Assembly: GCA_021204625.1 (NCBI GenBank)
Contig: JAJPZA010000040.1
Location: forward strand, 1-45,632
Origin: Clostridia bacterium
Lineage (GTDB): Bacteria > Bacillota > Clostridia > Christensenellales > Borkfalkiaceae
Length of the DNA stretch: 45,632 nt
Reading direction: 5' to 3'
Shown here: positions 25,929 to 34,088 of the stretch, in pieces
Layout of the letters: every line of letters starts with the position of its first letter
Numbering within the stretch: the stretch's first letter is position 1
Notes under the pieces: generated by a model
What the model was told of the DNA's origin: nothing
The model's database searches: none
What the model saw: only the letters and a program-made list of their open reading frames with translations
Made by a program: the position numbers and the translations under genes

Positions 25929-26840
25929 TTACCTTTCATCATCGGTGAACTCAAGCAGATCACGGAGTTCATCCATGTTGTACGGCTCATCATTGGTGCC
26001 GCCGGAGACAAAAGGCTGGACAGGGTCTTTGCGGCTGTCTTCCTCGTCAAAGATTCCCAGATACTGAATGTCGTTCCTGTAGTCCACCTTGAGTGACCAG
26101 CTTAAGACCCCGTGCATGCTGAATGAATCAAAGTGGTCGAATGTGTCATCCAGTTCCGGGCTTGGTTTGGCTGAATATGACTTTTTCCACCTGCCAATTG
26201 CCATATCGGACATGCCTTCCAGTGTGGTCTCTCTCTGATACCTCTCATCGTAATACTTAGTTCCGCCTATAACTCTGGCTTTCCTTGTTTCGAGCATTTT
26301 TTTCCGGAGCGTCTTCAGATTCTCCAGCTGCACATCTGCCGGCATAGTTGACACTTTGTCCTGCAGTGCCTGGTATGAATGGAAGAGCTCATCATCCAGC
26401 GTCACTTCCCCGGCGTTTCTCTCGAACCGGAATGTAACCAAAGGATTAACAGAGAAATCCGCCGTATATTCGCAGGACTTCAAAACCCCGTCTTTCCGGT
26501 ATTCCTTCGTGTAGGTAATCCGCATGATCCTGCTTATATTGGACACAAACTGCATATCACGGCAATCCGATCTGGTGTACACCTTCCGTCTGTGTTCCTC
26601 GTCATCTCCAAACCGTCTCAGATATTCCTGGATTGACGCTTCAAGATACTCCCATGAGCAACTCAATTGCGTTTCGAGACTCGGGTGCGTCTGCTTCAAT
26701 ATTCCTGTACCGTCGCCATGCTTTATGACATGCTTAAGTCTGGATATTTGACTGCGGAGGTTTTTAATAGCCTTGAGAACGCCCTCTTCATCTTTGCTGT
26801 CAATAAAGCACTCTACATACTGATCAGATGTAATCATCAT
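25929..26840 (-). CDS. Hypothetical protein, 303 aa
   Basis: I do not recognise a family. The gene begins with two adjacent ATGs (26840 and 26837), with GGAG roughly 12-15 nt upstream. It lies 43 nt downstream of the Sel1 gene at 26884, on the same strand and probably in the same transcript. Residues ~20-85 look coiled-coil or helical (ISRLKHVIKHGDG, YLEASIQEYLRRF). The centre has an EYTADFSVNPLVTFRFERN strand-like block. The C-terminal third is acidic with many aromatic residues (DDTFDHFDSFSMHG, YLGIFDEEDS). No signal peptide, membrane helix or catalytic motif is visible. Confidence 0.7.
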   Translation of the reverse strand: MMITSDQYVECFIDSKDEEGVLKAIKNLRSQISRLKHVIKHGDGTGILKQTHPSLETQLSCSWEYLEASIQEYLRRFGDDEEHRRKVYTRSDCRDMQFVSNISRIMRITYTKEYRKDGVLKSCEYTADFSVNPLVTFRFERNAGEVTLDDELFHSYQALQDKVSTMPADVQLENLKTLRKKMLETRKARVIGGTKYYDERYQRETTLEGMSDMAIGRWKKSYSAKPSPELDDTFDHFDSFSMHGVLSWSLKVDYRNDIQYLGIFDEEDSRKDPVQPFVSGGTNDEPYNMDELRDLLEFTDDER

Positions 26841-26883
26841 AACAGCTTAACGCTCCGTTAATATGAGTGAAGCAACAGCCGTT

Positions 26884-28152
26884 TCACTTGTTTCCGCTCA
26901 TCCACTGCTGGAGCATCTTTGCTCTCTTCTGGGCATTTGCATGGCCCTGCTGCGCGGCCCGCATGTAGTACTGCAGTGCGGCATTGAGGTCCTGCTCCAC
27001 ACCGTCACCCGACTCATAGCACATGCCGAGGTAGTACTGGCCTTCGGCGTTGCCTTTGCCGGCGGCGCGGCTGAACCACTTCACCCCTTCCTGCGGGTTG
27101 CGTGGCACTATCTGTCCCTGCATGAAATAGAAGCCGTACTCTGCCATGGCATCCGGAATGCCTGCCTGGGCGGCTCTTTCAAACCATTTGAAAGCTATGC
27201 GCTCATCGGCCTGTACGCCAATTCCGCTCATATAGCAGAAGGCAAGGGAGTTCTCGGCGGGAGGGAAACCCTGTTTTGCGGACATCTCAAAGTAGCGTAC
27301 TGCCTCACCGGGGTTCCTTTCGCATCCGGCGCCTCTGAGATAGCTTAGGCCGGCGCTGTACTGCGCGGGAGGATATCCAAGGTCAGCGGACCTCGTGCAG
27401 CACTCAATGGCCTTGGCAGGATCCCGTTCCACTCCGAGTCCGCCGCTGTAACAGGAAGCAAGGCTGTACAAGGCTACAGCATTGCCCTGCTCCGCGGACA
27501 TGCTGAACCATTTGAAAGCTTCGCCGTAATCCTGCGCAGTGCCCTGTCCGGAGCCATAACAGTACCCTACCTCATTCTGGGCCCTGCTGTCCCCGCTCTC
27601 CGCAGCTTTTCTGTACAGTTCAAAAGCTTTCTTTTGGTCTTTTGCAACACCGCTGCCGTTGAAGTACATCTGGCCTAAGCTGAACTCCGCATCCGGATAG
27701 CCCTGCTCAGCGGCTTTGGCATACAGATCCGCAGCTTTGGCAAGATCCTGCTTGCATCCAATGCCGTTCTCATACATGGTGCCAAGAGTGTAATACGCCG
27801 GAGGGGCTCCGCCCTCCACAGACTTCGTGAGCCATTTGAAGGCTTCGTCATAGTCTCTTTCAATGCATATGCCGTCTATGTACATGCTGGCAAGACTGTA
27901 CTGCGCTGCATTGCTGCCTGCTTCCGCAGCCTTTCTAAGCCACCTGACCCCTTCATCATTGTCTATGTCCGTGCCTATGCCGTACAGATAGCATTCCGCG
28001 AGGAAACAAATCTTGTCCGGTATACCGGCATTGGCGCCTTCCAAAGCATTGGCGTATGCCGCCTCAGGGGAGTCAAATCCTTTGCACAATTCTTTCCTGA
28101 CTCCCTTAAGCATCTCTTCACGGCCAGTGAAACGCATATTCTTGCCTTCCAT
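26884..28152 (-). CDS. Sel1-repeat protein, 422 aa, paralogue of the gene at 21719
   Basis: The ATG at 28152 is chosen over one 10 codons upstream because AAAGGAG lies 7 nt before it; this also gives exactly the 422-aa length of its paralogue. About ten Sel1 repeats fill the protein, e.g. AAEAGSNAAQYSLASMYIDG, AAEQGYPDAEFSLGQMYFNG and CYMSGIGVQADERIAFKWF. Similarity to the other copy is collinear throughout, indicating duplication of a whole gene. It is cytosolic by lack of a signal. It follows the HIRAN-like gene after a 144-nt gap with a hairpin, and precedes the 303-aa hypothetical gene. Confidence 0.88.
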   Translation of the reverse strand: MEGKNMRFTGREEMLKGVRKELCKGFDSPEAAYANALEGANAGIPDKICFLAECYLYGIGTDIDNDEGVRWLRKAAEAGSNAAQYSLASMYIDGICIERDYDEAFKWLTKSVEGGAPPAYYTLGTMYENGIGCKQDLAKAADLYAKAAEQGYPDAEFSLGQMYFNGSGVAKDQKKAFELYRKAAESGDSRAQNEVGYCYGSGQGTAQDYGEAFKWFSMSAEQGNAVALYSLASCYSGGLGVERDPAKAIECCTRSADLGYPPAQYSAGLSYLRGAGCERNPGEAVRYFEMSAKQGFPPAENSLAFCYMSGIGVQADERIAFKWFERAAQAGIPDAMAEYGFYFMQGQIVPRNPQEGVKWFSRAAGKGNAEGQYYLGMCYESGDGVEQDLNAALQYYMRAAQQGHANAQKRAKMLQQWMSGNK

Positions 28153-28188
28153 ATCAAATCTCCTTTGCCTATCATGATACAAGCGTTT

Positions 28189-28223
28189 AAAGGGGCCGGA
28201 TTAAGCCATAGTGCGGCCTCTTT
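28189..28223 (-). terminator. Weak hairpin between the HIRAN-like and Sel1 genes
   Basis: AAAGGGGCCG (28189-28198) and CGGCCTCTTT (28214-28223) form a 10-bp stem with one mismatch on the minus strand. It falls in the 144-nt gap and may attenuate rather than stop transcription. Confidence 0.4.
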
Positions 28224-28296
28224 CTGTTCTGTGGCTTGCTATTTGCGCAGTGCCTGCATGTCCGTCATGACACCCGGCGGCCACGGAATAATTGAA

Positions 28297-28692
28297 TCAG
28301 TAATCCTTCATTGTCACGGAAATGCGGACAAAAGGCTCGTCATGGGCCATGCCCTTGCGGACAACTTTGCAGTACAGTTCCTTTCCGGCGTCCAGGATGC
28401 GGGAGAAAATCTCCTCATCGAATTCGCCGACTTCTCCCAGTGGAAGTCCGGAATTTGTGCAGCAGATGGTCATGAACTCGTCATAAAGAGCCTTTTCATG
28501 ACGGAGGGAAACCTCGTCTCCCTCCCTGAGGGATGCGAGGGCTGCTGCGTCCGCTCGCTTGCCGACATTGTACAGGTACAGGTCCTTGAGATACACATCC
28601 TTTTTGAGGGGCTTCAGAAGATCCACATCCTTGCCCTTGGCTGTTGCAATCTCTATTGTTCCGGCCGGTACAGGTATGATATCGCTTGACAT
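28297..28692 (-). CDS. HIRAN-domain-like protein, 131 aa
   Basis: Residues ~35-130 fit the HIRAN pattern: a start strand (LKDLYLYNVGKRADAAALASL), LREGDEVSLRHE, a G-LPLGEVGEFDEEIFSRILDAGKELYCKVVRKG block and a final strand PFVRISVTMKDY. HIRAN domains bind DNA ends (as in HLTF) and in bacteria often occur alone or with helicases. This assignment is from pattern, not from a search. The start is 1 nt beyond the stop of the J-domain gene, with its ribosome binding site (GGAGG) inside that gene, so the two are translationally linked. It is the third gene of the tight 30804-28297 unit. Confidence 0.55.
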   Translation of the reverse strand: MSSDIIPVPAGTIEIATAKGKDVDLLKPLKKDVYLKDLYLYNVGKRADAAALASLREGDEVSLRHEKALYDEFMTICCTNSGLPLGEVGEFDEEIFSRILDAGKELYCKVVRKGMAHDEPFVRISVTMKDY

Positions 28693-28693
28693 T

Positions 28694-29497
28694 TCAGTTC
28701 AAAACCTCCGTGATTTCAAATTCTGCGAACCTGGCCTTGAGGGTCTCAAGATATGTCTTAAGGTCCTCTATCTCTTCCTTGAACTCCTCCGTGGCGTCCT
28801 CTATGGCCTCATCGCTGTCCAGGACGTCCTTGTAACGGTACGGGTTGCTGGTTATGATTGAGTCTATCTCTTCCTTCAGGGCCTTGATCTTGCCTGCAAG
28901 ATACTGCTCGTCTATGTCCTTGTCCTTTGTGGGCTCCTCCTTGAGAAGGTCCAGAACGAGGACCTTGGTCTCCATGATATCGTCCAGGTCATTTCTCTCG
29001 TATGCGTCCTTGGCGCGCTCCCACAAATCTTTCATGGCCCTGGAGAACTCCTGCCCGGGATGCATGTCCGGATGTATCATGAGGGCTATCTCCTTGTATA
29101 TGCGCTTCACCTTGAGCCTGTCCGCTTCAGGAATGGTGTCCGTCTTCATCTCCGAGACAGCCTTTATGTTCTCCAGCTGCTCATAGTATCCGTTAATCTC
29201 TTCCTCTATGCTTGCCGCGAGCTGGTCCGCATATATGGGCTCATTCCTGTTGAGACAGGCCTGGCAGTAGCTTATGGATTTCTTATACTTCACGCACTCT
29301 ATCCTTAGTGCGAAGCGCTCCTGTATAAGCTCTCCGAACTTCCGTATGTAGGCAAGCTGTATCTGCTCCTCTTCCTTTCTAAGACGGTCTCTCTTCAGAA
29401 CCAGCGTGCGGAACTGGTCCGTTGCGGACTCCTGCAAAGCGCCGTCTTCCTCCGGCACTATCTCATCATTGTAGACTATGTCCAATTCTCTTTTCAT
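28694..29497 (-). CDS. J-domain-like coiled-coil protein, 267 aa
   Basis: The centre (about residues 125-175) looks like a J domain: LKVKRIYKEIALMIHPD with HPD at 142-144, then a helix LWERAKDAYERNDLDDI. In DnaJ proteins HPD stimulates the ATPase of Hsp70. The flanks are long charged helices typical of coiled coils: residues ~30-70 (KRDRLRKEEEQIQ) and ~195-260 (KIKALKEEID, EEFKEEIEDLKTYLETLKARF). No Gly/Phe or zinc-finger region is present, so it is a specialised J protein. Its ATG overlaps the stop of the 436-aa gene by 4 nt, and the HIRAN-like gene follows after 1 nt. No Hsp70 gene is in the window. Confidence 0.75.
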   Translation of the reverse strand: MKRELDIVYNDEIVPEEDGALQESATDQFRTLVLKRDRLRKEEEQIQLAYIRKFGELIQERFALRIECVKYKKSISYCQACLNRNEPIYADQLAASIEEEINGYYEQLENIKAVSEMKTDTIPEADRLKVKRIYKEIALMIHPDMHPGQEFSRAMKDLWERAKDAYERNDLDDIMETKVLVLDLLKEEPTKDKDIDEQYLAGKIKALKEEIDSIITSNPYRYKDVLDSDEAIEDATEEFKEEIEDLKTYLETLKARFAEFEITEVLN

Positions 29498-30804
29498 GAT
29501 GCTGCATCCTCCATATGTATGTGTTTTATATCGTTTGCATAAACCCTCATGGGCTTCCCGTCTATTTCCGCCCTGTTCATGAAATCCGCAGGGTCCCTGT
29601 AATACTGCCCTTCATATGCCACTATAATCTCTCCGTCTCTTTCCACAGTCTCCGCCGTGTGCTTCTTTCCTTGAACCGTGAAAGAAACTTTTCCGGGTTT
29701 CTGCAGAATGAGCAGCAGGTCCGCGAGCCGCCTTTTGGACTTTGCGAAGGGTTTCAAGGCATACATCTGCTCCACGCATTTTATGTCTGTCTCCGTAACT
29801 GTTGCCCCGTGAGCCCATACATGCTCCAGACCGTCCACGATAATTGAGACGGCTTTCAGGGCGTCCTTTGTGTTGCCGCTGGCCTGTCCGGCTCTGGAGA
29901 GTTCCAGAAGGGCTTCGGCTATGGTTGGCAGATAGTAATCACTCACATCCGTTACTGCGTAATAATCCTGCAGAAGGAGCCGCTTGCATTCCTCATAATC
30001 CTTCTCCACATAGCGTCCGTCCCTGTACATGAAAGCAAGCTTGTACATAGCCAGGACATGTCCTCTGTATGCCGCAAAACGGTAATACTCATATGCCTTT
30101 TCATAATCCGGCTCTCCGAGGTAGCCGTCGTTCATAATGTCCCCGGCATAATCCGCATACACGGGATTGGAAGGGTTGTCCCGGAAAAGACTGAGAATAT
30201 CCTCATACTTTTTCTGTGAATCCAGAATATTTGCAATAAGCATATTCATGCCGTATGCACTGGTGTTTGCATATGTGCTCATCATTACAGACCAGTATTC
30301 CGGGAACTTCTCATCCCCCGGCATGAGATGCATGTTGTCCAGGACAAATCTCCCGGCCTTTTTCATCTCCTCCGTCTCCTCATATTCAGCGGCATCGGAG
30401 AAGAACTCCTCGGTTATGTCTTTCCATGCATCCAGATTTCCGGGCAGCCTGTCTTCCCCGCAAACCAAGGAAAGGGTTTCCAGCATCTCCTCATGGCTCA
30501 TGGTTTTGAGGAAGGCCTTGCCGTCCTCAAAGGGATTATCCGATTCAGTGGCCACTATAACATCATACCTGTACATGTCCTCAAAGTTGAGGCAGGGGGC
30601 AGTGCAGACGCACAATATGCCTCTTTCGCTCTCCTCTATGTTCACGTAAATTTTGTATCCGTCATAACCCACCACTCTGGCTGCCTCGCGCATAATCTCT
30701 GCAAGGGTTGAATCATGCCTTATTTTGTTAAAGGCCGGAGATGATACGGCCTGCAGTGTGTAATATCTCTCTTCATCAACAAGGACGATGCTTGCAAGTT
30801 TCAT
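29494..30804 (-). CDS. Sel1-like repeat protein with unnamed C-terminal domain, paralogue A, 436 aa
   Basis: This is one of three tandem paralogues (with 30928 and 32271). The N-terminal ~110 residues form a conserved unknown domain (VLVDEERYYTLQAVSSPAFN, KIYVNIEESERGILCVCTAP). Residues ~160-330 are helical, with Sel1-type repeats such as DYEKAYEYYRFAAYRGHVLAMYK. Residues ~370-425 form a compact domain with the pattern GK.H.AE.V...G.I.VAYEGQYY.DP..FMNRAEIDGKP. A good ribosome binding site (AAGGGG) supports the start. The stop overlaps the start of the J-domain gene (ATGA), so the two are coupled. No signal peptide. The function is unknown; a scaffold or adaptor role is inferred from the repeats. 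Confidence 0.8.
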   Translation of the reverse strand: MKLASIVLVDEERYYTLQAVSSPAFNKIRHDSTLAEIMREAARVVGYDGYKIYVNIEESERGILCVCTAPCLNFEDMYRYDVIVATESDNPFEDGKAFLKTMSHEEMLETLSLVCGEDRLPGNLDAWKDITEEFFSDAAEYEETEEMKKAGRFVLDNMHLMPGDEKFPEYWSVMMSTYANTSAYGMNMLIANILDSQKKYEDILSLFRDNPSNPVYADYAGDIMNDGYLGEPDYEKAYEYYRFAAYRGHVLAMYKLAFMYRDGRYVEKDYEECKRLLLQDYYAVTDVSDYYLPTIAEALLELSRAGQASGNTKDALKAVSIIVDGLEHVWAHGATVTETDIKCVEQMYALKPFAKSKRRLADLLLILQKPGKVSFTVQGKKHTAETVERDGEIIVAYEGQYYRDPADFMNRAEIDGKPMRVYANDIKHIHMEDAAS

Positions 30805-30927
30805 TATGTTACCCCTTTGTCATCCAGCAATACTTCTCAGACTCACGGACAGGTCTGCCCTCTTCCGTGGCCGCACTGGATCTGCAACTCTTTCCCTTCG
30901 CATATTATTTCAGGATCCATCTTCAGA

Positions 30928-32247
30928 TTATACAACAACTTCCATACGCTGCAGCTCTTTCACGTATGATTTTACAGGCTTTTCATCTATCTCCGCCCTG
31001 TTAATGAACTGGACGGGGTCTTTGTAATACTGCCCTTCATACGCCACTATGACTTCTCCGCCGCTCTCCAAGGCCTCTGCCGTGTGCTTCTTGCCGCGGA
31101 TGGTGAACCGGACCTTGCAGGGCTTTTGCAGGATGTACAGGAAATCCGCAAGCCTTCTCTTCGATTTGGCAAAGGGCTTCAAGCTGTACATCTGCTCCAT
31201 GCATTTCACATCCGTCTTTGAGACGCCGGCCCCGTGGATCCATGCGTTTTCATTGCTGTCCGCAATGAGTGAGATGGCCTTCAGTGCGTCCTTTGCGTTG
31301 CCGCAGGCCTGCCCGGCTCTGGAAAGCTCCAGCATGGTATCCGCAATAACAGGCAGATACTGCTTGCCGCACTCCAGGACTTTGTTGTATCCCTCCAGGA
31401 GAAGCCGCTTGTATTCATTGTAATCCTTCTTCACGCCAAGACCGTCCCGGTACATAATGGCCAGTCTGCAATAGGCGCGCACTTCACCCCTGTATACGGC
31501 AAAACGGTAATACTCAAAGGCCTTTGCATAGTCCGGCTCACCGGTGAATCCGTTGAAAAGGACTTCTGCCGCATAGTATGCATACACCGGGTCTGCCTGG
31601 TACTGCCGGAATATGCGCAGGATTGTCTCATACCGGCCATGGGACCACAGCGGATCCATTATGGAATTGCTGATTGTAATTGAATATGTGTCCATGTACT
31701 TATCCCGCGCCAAGGACCAGTATGCCGGGAAAAAATCCTCCTCTGTATATGCAAACCCTTTGTGCCTTATAATCCTTGAGGCCCTCTTCTCTTCTTCCGT
31801 CTTCTTATCTTCATCGTCATCGTCATCGCCGCTGAAGTACACATCCGAAAAGTCCCTCCATGCATCCAGGTCTTCCGGCAGCCTGTCTTCATTGCAGACC
31901 AGGGAAAAGGTCTCCTGCATCTTTTCACGGCTCATTGTTGTGATGTACGCTTTGCTGTCCTCATACGGGTCATCCGGTTCTGTGACCACCACAACGTCAT
32001 ACATGTACATTTTTGAAAATTTATCGGAAAGAGCTGTGCATATGCAGCCTATTCCTGTCTCGCTCTCCTCTATATTCACACGAATGACATACAGGTCATA
32101 TGCAGCCATGCCGGCTGCCTCATTCATAATCTTCGCAAAGACAGCATCATGCTTTTTCCTGTTAAAGGCCGGGGATGACACCGCCTGCAGTTTGTAACAT
32201 GACTCATCCCCCACTATGACCGTGCTGTTCAGCCTTATGCCCTTCAT
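30928..32247 (-). CDS. Sel1-like repeat protein with unnamed C-terminal domain, paralogue B, 439 aa
   Basis: It is the closest relative of the 436-aa protein along the whole length: LQAVSSPAFNRKKHDAVFAK, VNIEESETGIGCICTA, LVCNEDRLPEDLDAW and SLKPFAKSKRRLADFLYIL all have direct counterparts. The difference is an acidic insert (DDDDDEDKKTEEEK) near residues 133-147. The C-terminal domain is the same (GKKHTAEALESGGEVIVAYE, YKDPVQFINRAEI). GGGAGG lies 10 nt upstream of the start, and the gene follows paralogue C after 23 nt. The 123-nt gap to paralogue A has no obvious terminator. A recent tandem duplication produced A and B. Confidence 0.8.
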   Translation of the reverse strand: MKGIRLNSTVIVGDESCYKLQAVSSPAFNRKKHDAVFAKIMNEAAGMAAYDLYVIRVNIEESETGIGCICTALSDKFSKMYMYDVVVVTEPDDPYEDSKAYITTMSREKMQETFSLVCNEDRLPEDLDAWRDFSDVYFSGDDDDDEDKKTEEEKRASRIIRHKGFAYTEEDFFPAYWSLARDKYMDTYSITISNSIMDPLWSHGRYETILRIFRQYQADPVYAYYAAEVLFNGFTGEPDYAKAFEYYRFAVYRGEVRAYCRLAIMYRDGLGVKKDYNEYKRLLLEGYNKVLECGKQYLPVIADTMLELSRAGQACGNAKDALKAISLIADSNENAWIHGAGVSKTDVKCMEQMYSLKPFAKSKRRLADFLYILQKPCKVRFTIRGKKHTAEALESGGEVIVAYEGQYYKDPVQFINRAEIDEKPVKSYVKELQRMEVVV

Positions 32248-32270
32248 GCCTCACATGCCTCCCGCATGCA

Positions 32271-33554
32271 TCATTCCTTAAGCACTTTCATGCTCTCCAT
32301 ATCAAGCTCACGGATGAGCTTGTTCCCGGCCACAGCCGTGTTCATGAAGCTTACGGGGTCCCGGAAATACTTGCCGTCATACTTCACAAGAATATCCTTC
32401 CCGTCCTGCACGGCCTCTATCCCGTATTCCTTTCCGTCTGCGGTGAGCAGGACACTGCACGGAGATTTAAGCAGCACGAGAAGGTCTGCAATCTCATGCT
32501 TGTCCTCCGGCATGACGTACACCTTGTACAGCATGTCCGCAAGCTTAGCATCCGTACCGTTCACAGGAATTCCGTACGGCCAAAGGCTCATGGAAGAGCT
32601 GAGGCCTTGTATAAGCGCCTCGCCGGCTTTTTCCGGCTCACCGTCCTCAAGATACACCTTGGCTATCTCCGGGATGGCATAGTTTATGCATACCATGGCG
32701 CAGGCCCCGCCGGCAGAGATAAACTCCTCGTATATGCTGAGCACCAGGGATCTGTACGTGTCAAAATCCTTTTCCACGCACATCCCGTCCCGGTACATTT
32801 CCGCCAGGGCAAGGCGTGCGGCGAGATATCCGCGCTCGCTTGCGAACTTGTAATATTCATATGCCTTCTTCCTGTTTCTGCGTCCGATGTACCCGTTCAG
32901 CTCTATATCACCAGCCGCTTTGGCGAAGACTGGGTCATACGGATACCTTTCCGCGAACTCCAGGATCTTTGCGAAATCCTTCTCCCACAGCTCCCCGACT
33001 ATCTCTTTGCTGTATCCGGGATTGGGGTCATAATCCATTATGGCCCCTAAAGCCTGCCAGTACTCCGGGAACAGGGAGCTGTTCCCTACATTGCCGTTCA
33101 TATAATGGGAAATGATACCTGAAAGCCTCCGTTTCTCTTCGTCATCCTTTATAATGCCGTATTCCGAGTCCACAGACTCCTTGCTGGGACATTTCGCCAG
33201 ATTCCAAGGCAAACCGCCAACATCCAGAAAATTCCTTATCATGCAGAAAGTTTCATATCTGTCTCCAGCATACACATATGCCATTGAGGAACCATCCTTC
33301 TGCCGTATATGCAACTCCATATGGAAGAGATCTGTTTTCCCTAAACGCCTGTCATTGTATACACGAACGGAGCAGACTTTCCCAGCAGGAACATCCCCCA
33401 TTCGAAGGACCATCTCGTCCCCGTCATATGCCGTCATGTGCTTTATACCATCATATGCTTGACACATGAATTCCTCATAAGCTTCATCACTGTAGATCTC
33501 CGGCTTACTGTACTCTTTCTGCTCTCCCAAAAGAATGTCATCCGCAAATATCAT
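32271..33554 (-). CDS. Sel1-like repeat protein with unnamed C-terminal domain, paralogue C, 427 aa
   Basis: This is the most diverged of the three paralogues. The N-terminal ~130 residues differ in sequence (VLRMGDVPAGKVCSVRVYND, FHMELHIRQKDGSS). The centre keeps the Sel1-type block (RRNRKKAYEYYKFASERGYL), and the end keeps the shared domain (GKEYGIEAVQDGKDILVKYD, YFRDPVSFMNTA). AGGAGG 7 nt upstream fixes the start. It follows the 153-aa small-family gene after 71 nt and heads the row C-B-A-J-HIRAN. It is soluble, with no catalytic motif. Confidence 0.78.
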   Translation of the reverse strand: MIFADDILLGEQKEYSKPEIYSDEAYEEFMCQAYDGIKHMTAYDGDEMVLRMGDVPAGKVCSVRVYNDRRLGKTDLFHMELHIRQKDGSSMAYVYAGDRYETFCMIRNFLDVGGLPWNLAKCPSKESVDSEYGIIKDDEEKRRLSGIISHYMNGNVGNSSLFPEYWQALGAIMDYDPNPGYSKEIVGELWEKDFAKILEFAERYPYDPVFAKAAGDIELNGYIGRRNRKKAYEYYKFASERGYLAARLALAEMYRDGMCVEKDFDTYRSLVLSIYEEFISAGGACAMVCINYAIPEIAKVYLEDGEPEKAGEALIQGLSSSMSLWPYGIPVNGTDAKLADMLYKVYVMPEDKHEIADLLVLLKSPCSVLLTADGKEYGIEAVQDGKDILVKYDGKYFRDPVSFMNTAVAGNKLIRELDMESMKVLKE

Positions 33555-33625
33555 TTCATGTCCTCCTGTGCGTATCCCGGTTCTGGCGGCATCCTGCCGT
33601 TAAATTCATTATATTGTCATGCGGA

Positions 33626-34087
33626 TTACTGTCCGTCTTCCGGCTGGACAGCATTGGAATCCTCTTGACTGGAGCTTCCCTCCTGCTGGCCGCTGAGTTC
33701 TTTGACCTTCTGCAGGCAGACTTCGCGGAAGGGATCCTTAATGCCTACGTAGTGAGTAAGCCATTCCCAGTCCCACAAGCTCAGCTCTCCGGTCTCAGCC
33801 AGCTTTTTGCGCCGGCTGGATATAGCTTTCAGCGGATTATTGGCGCAATACTTGTTTATGTGCTCCCAGTCTTTCCCGGACATCCTGTCCTGTACATCAT
33901 AAAACTCCGCAAGACATTCCGCTTCCTTTTCTATTTCCGTTTCTATAAATAAGGAATACCAAGACAAGTAAAACGAGAGCGCCCAGTATCTTTTGGACAG
34001 AGTCGATGGAGCTGTTGCATACACATGGCACCAGCATGAATTCCCGCAGAAATACTTTACTGCATGCTGTATCTTCGCTTCATCCAT
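33626..34087 (-). CDS. Unnamed small protein, 153 aa, paralogue of the gene at 23004
   Basis: The ATG at 34087 begins 1 nt after the TGA of the 895-aa Sel1 gene (34089-34091), implying translational coupling; a longer frame reading back into that gene is less likely. It shares EKEAECLAEFYDVQDRMSGKDW, AETGELSLWDW and DPFREVCLQKVKELS-type blocks with the 143-aa protein at 23004. It has an extra Gln/Ser-rich tail (GQQEGSSSQEDSNAVQPEDGQ). The N-terminus is rich in Cys and Trp (YFCGNSCWCHVYATAP). The family is unnamed as far as I know. Its repeated pairing with Sel1 genes is the main clue to its role. Confidence 0.75.
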   Translation of the reverse strand: MDEAKIQHAVKYFCGNSCWCHVYATAPSTLSKRYWALSFYLSWYSLFIETEIEKEAECLAEFYDVQDRMSGKDWEHINKYCANNPLKAISSRRKKLAETGELSLWDWEWLTHYVGIKDPFREVCLQKVKELSGQQEGSSSQEDSNAVQPEDGQ

Positions 34088-34088
34088 A

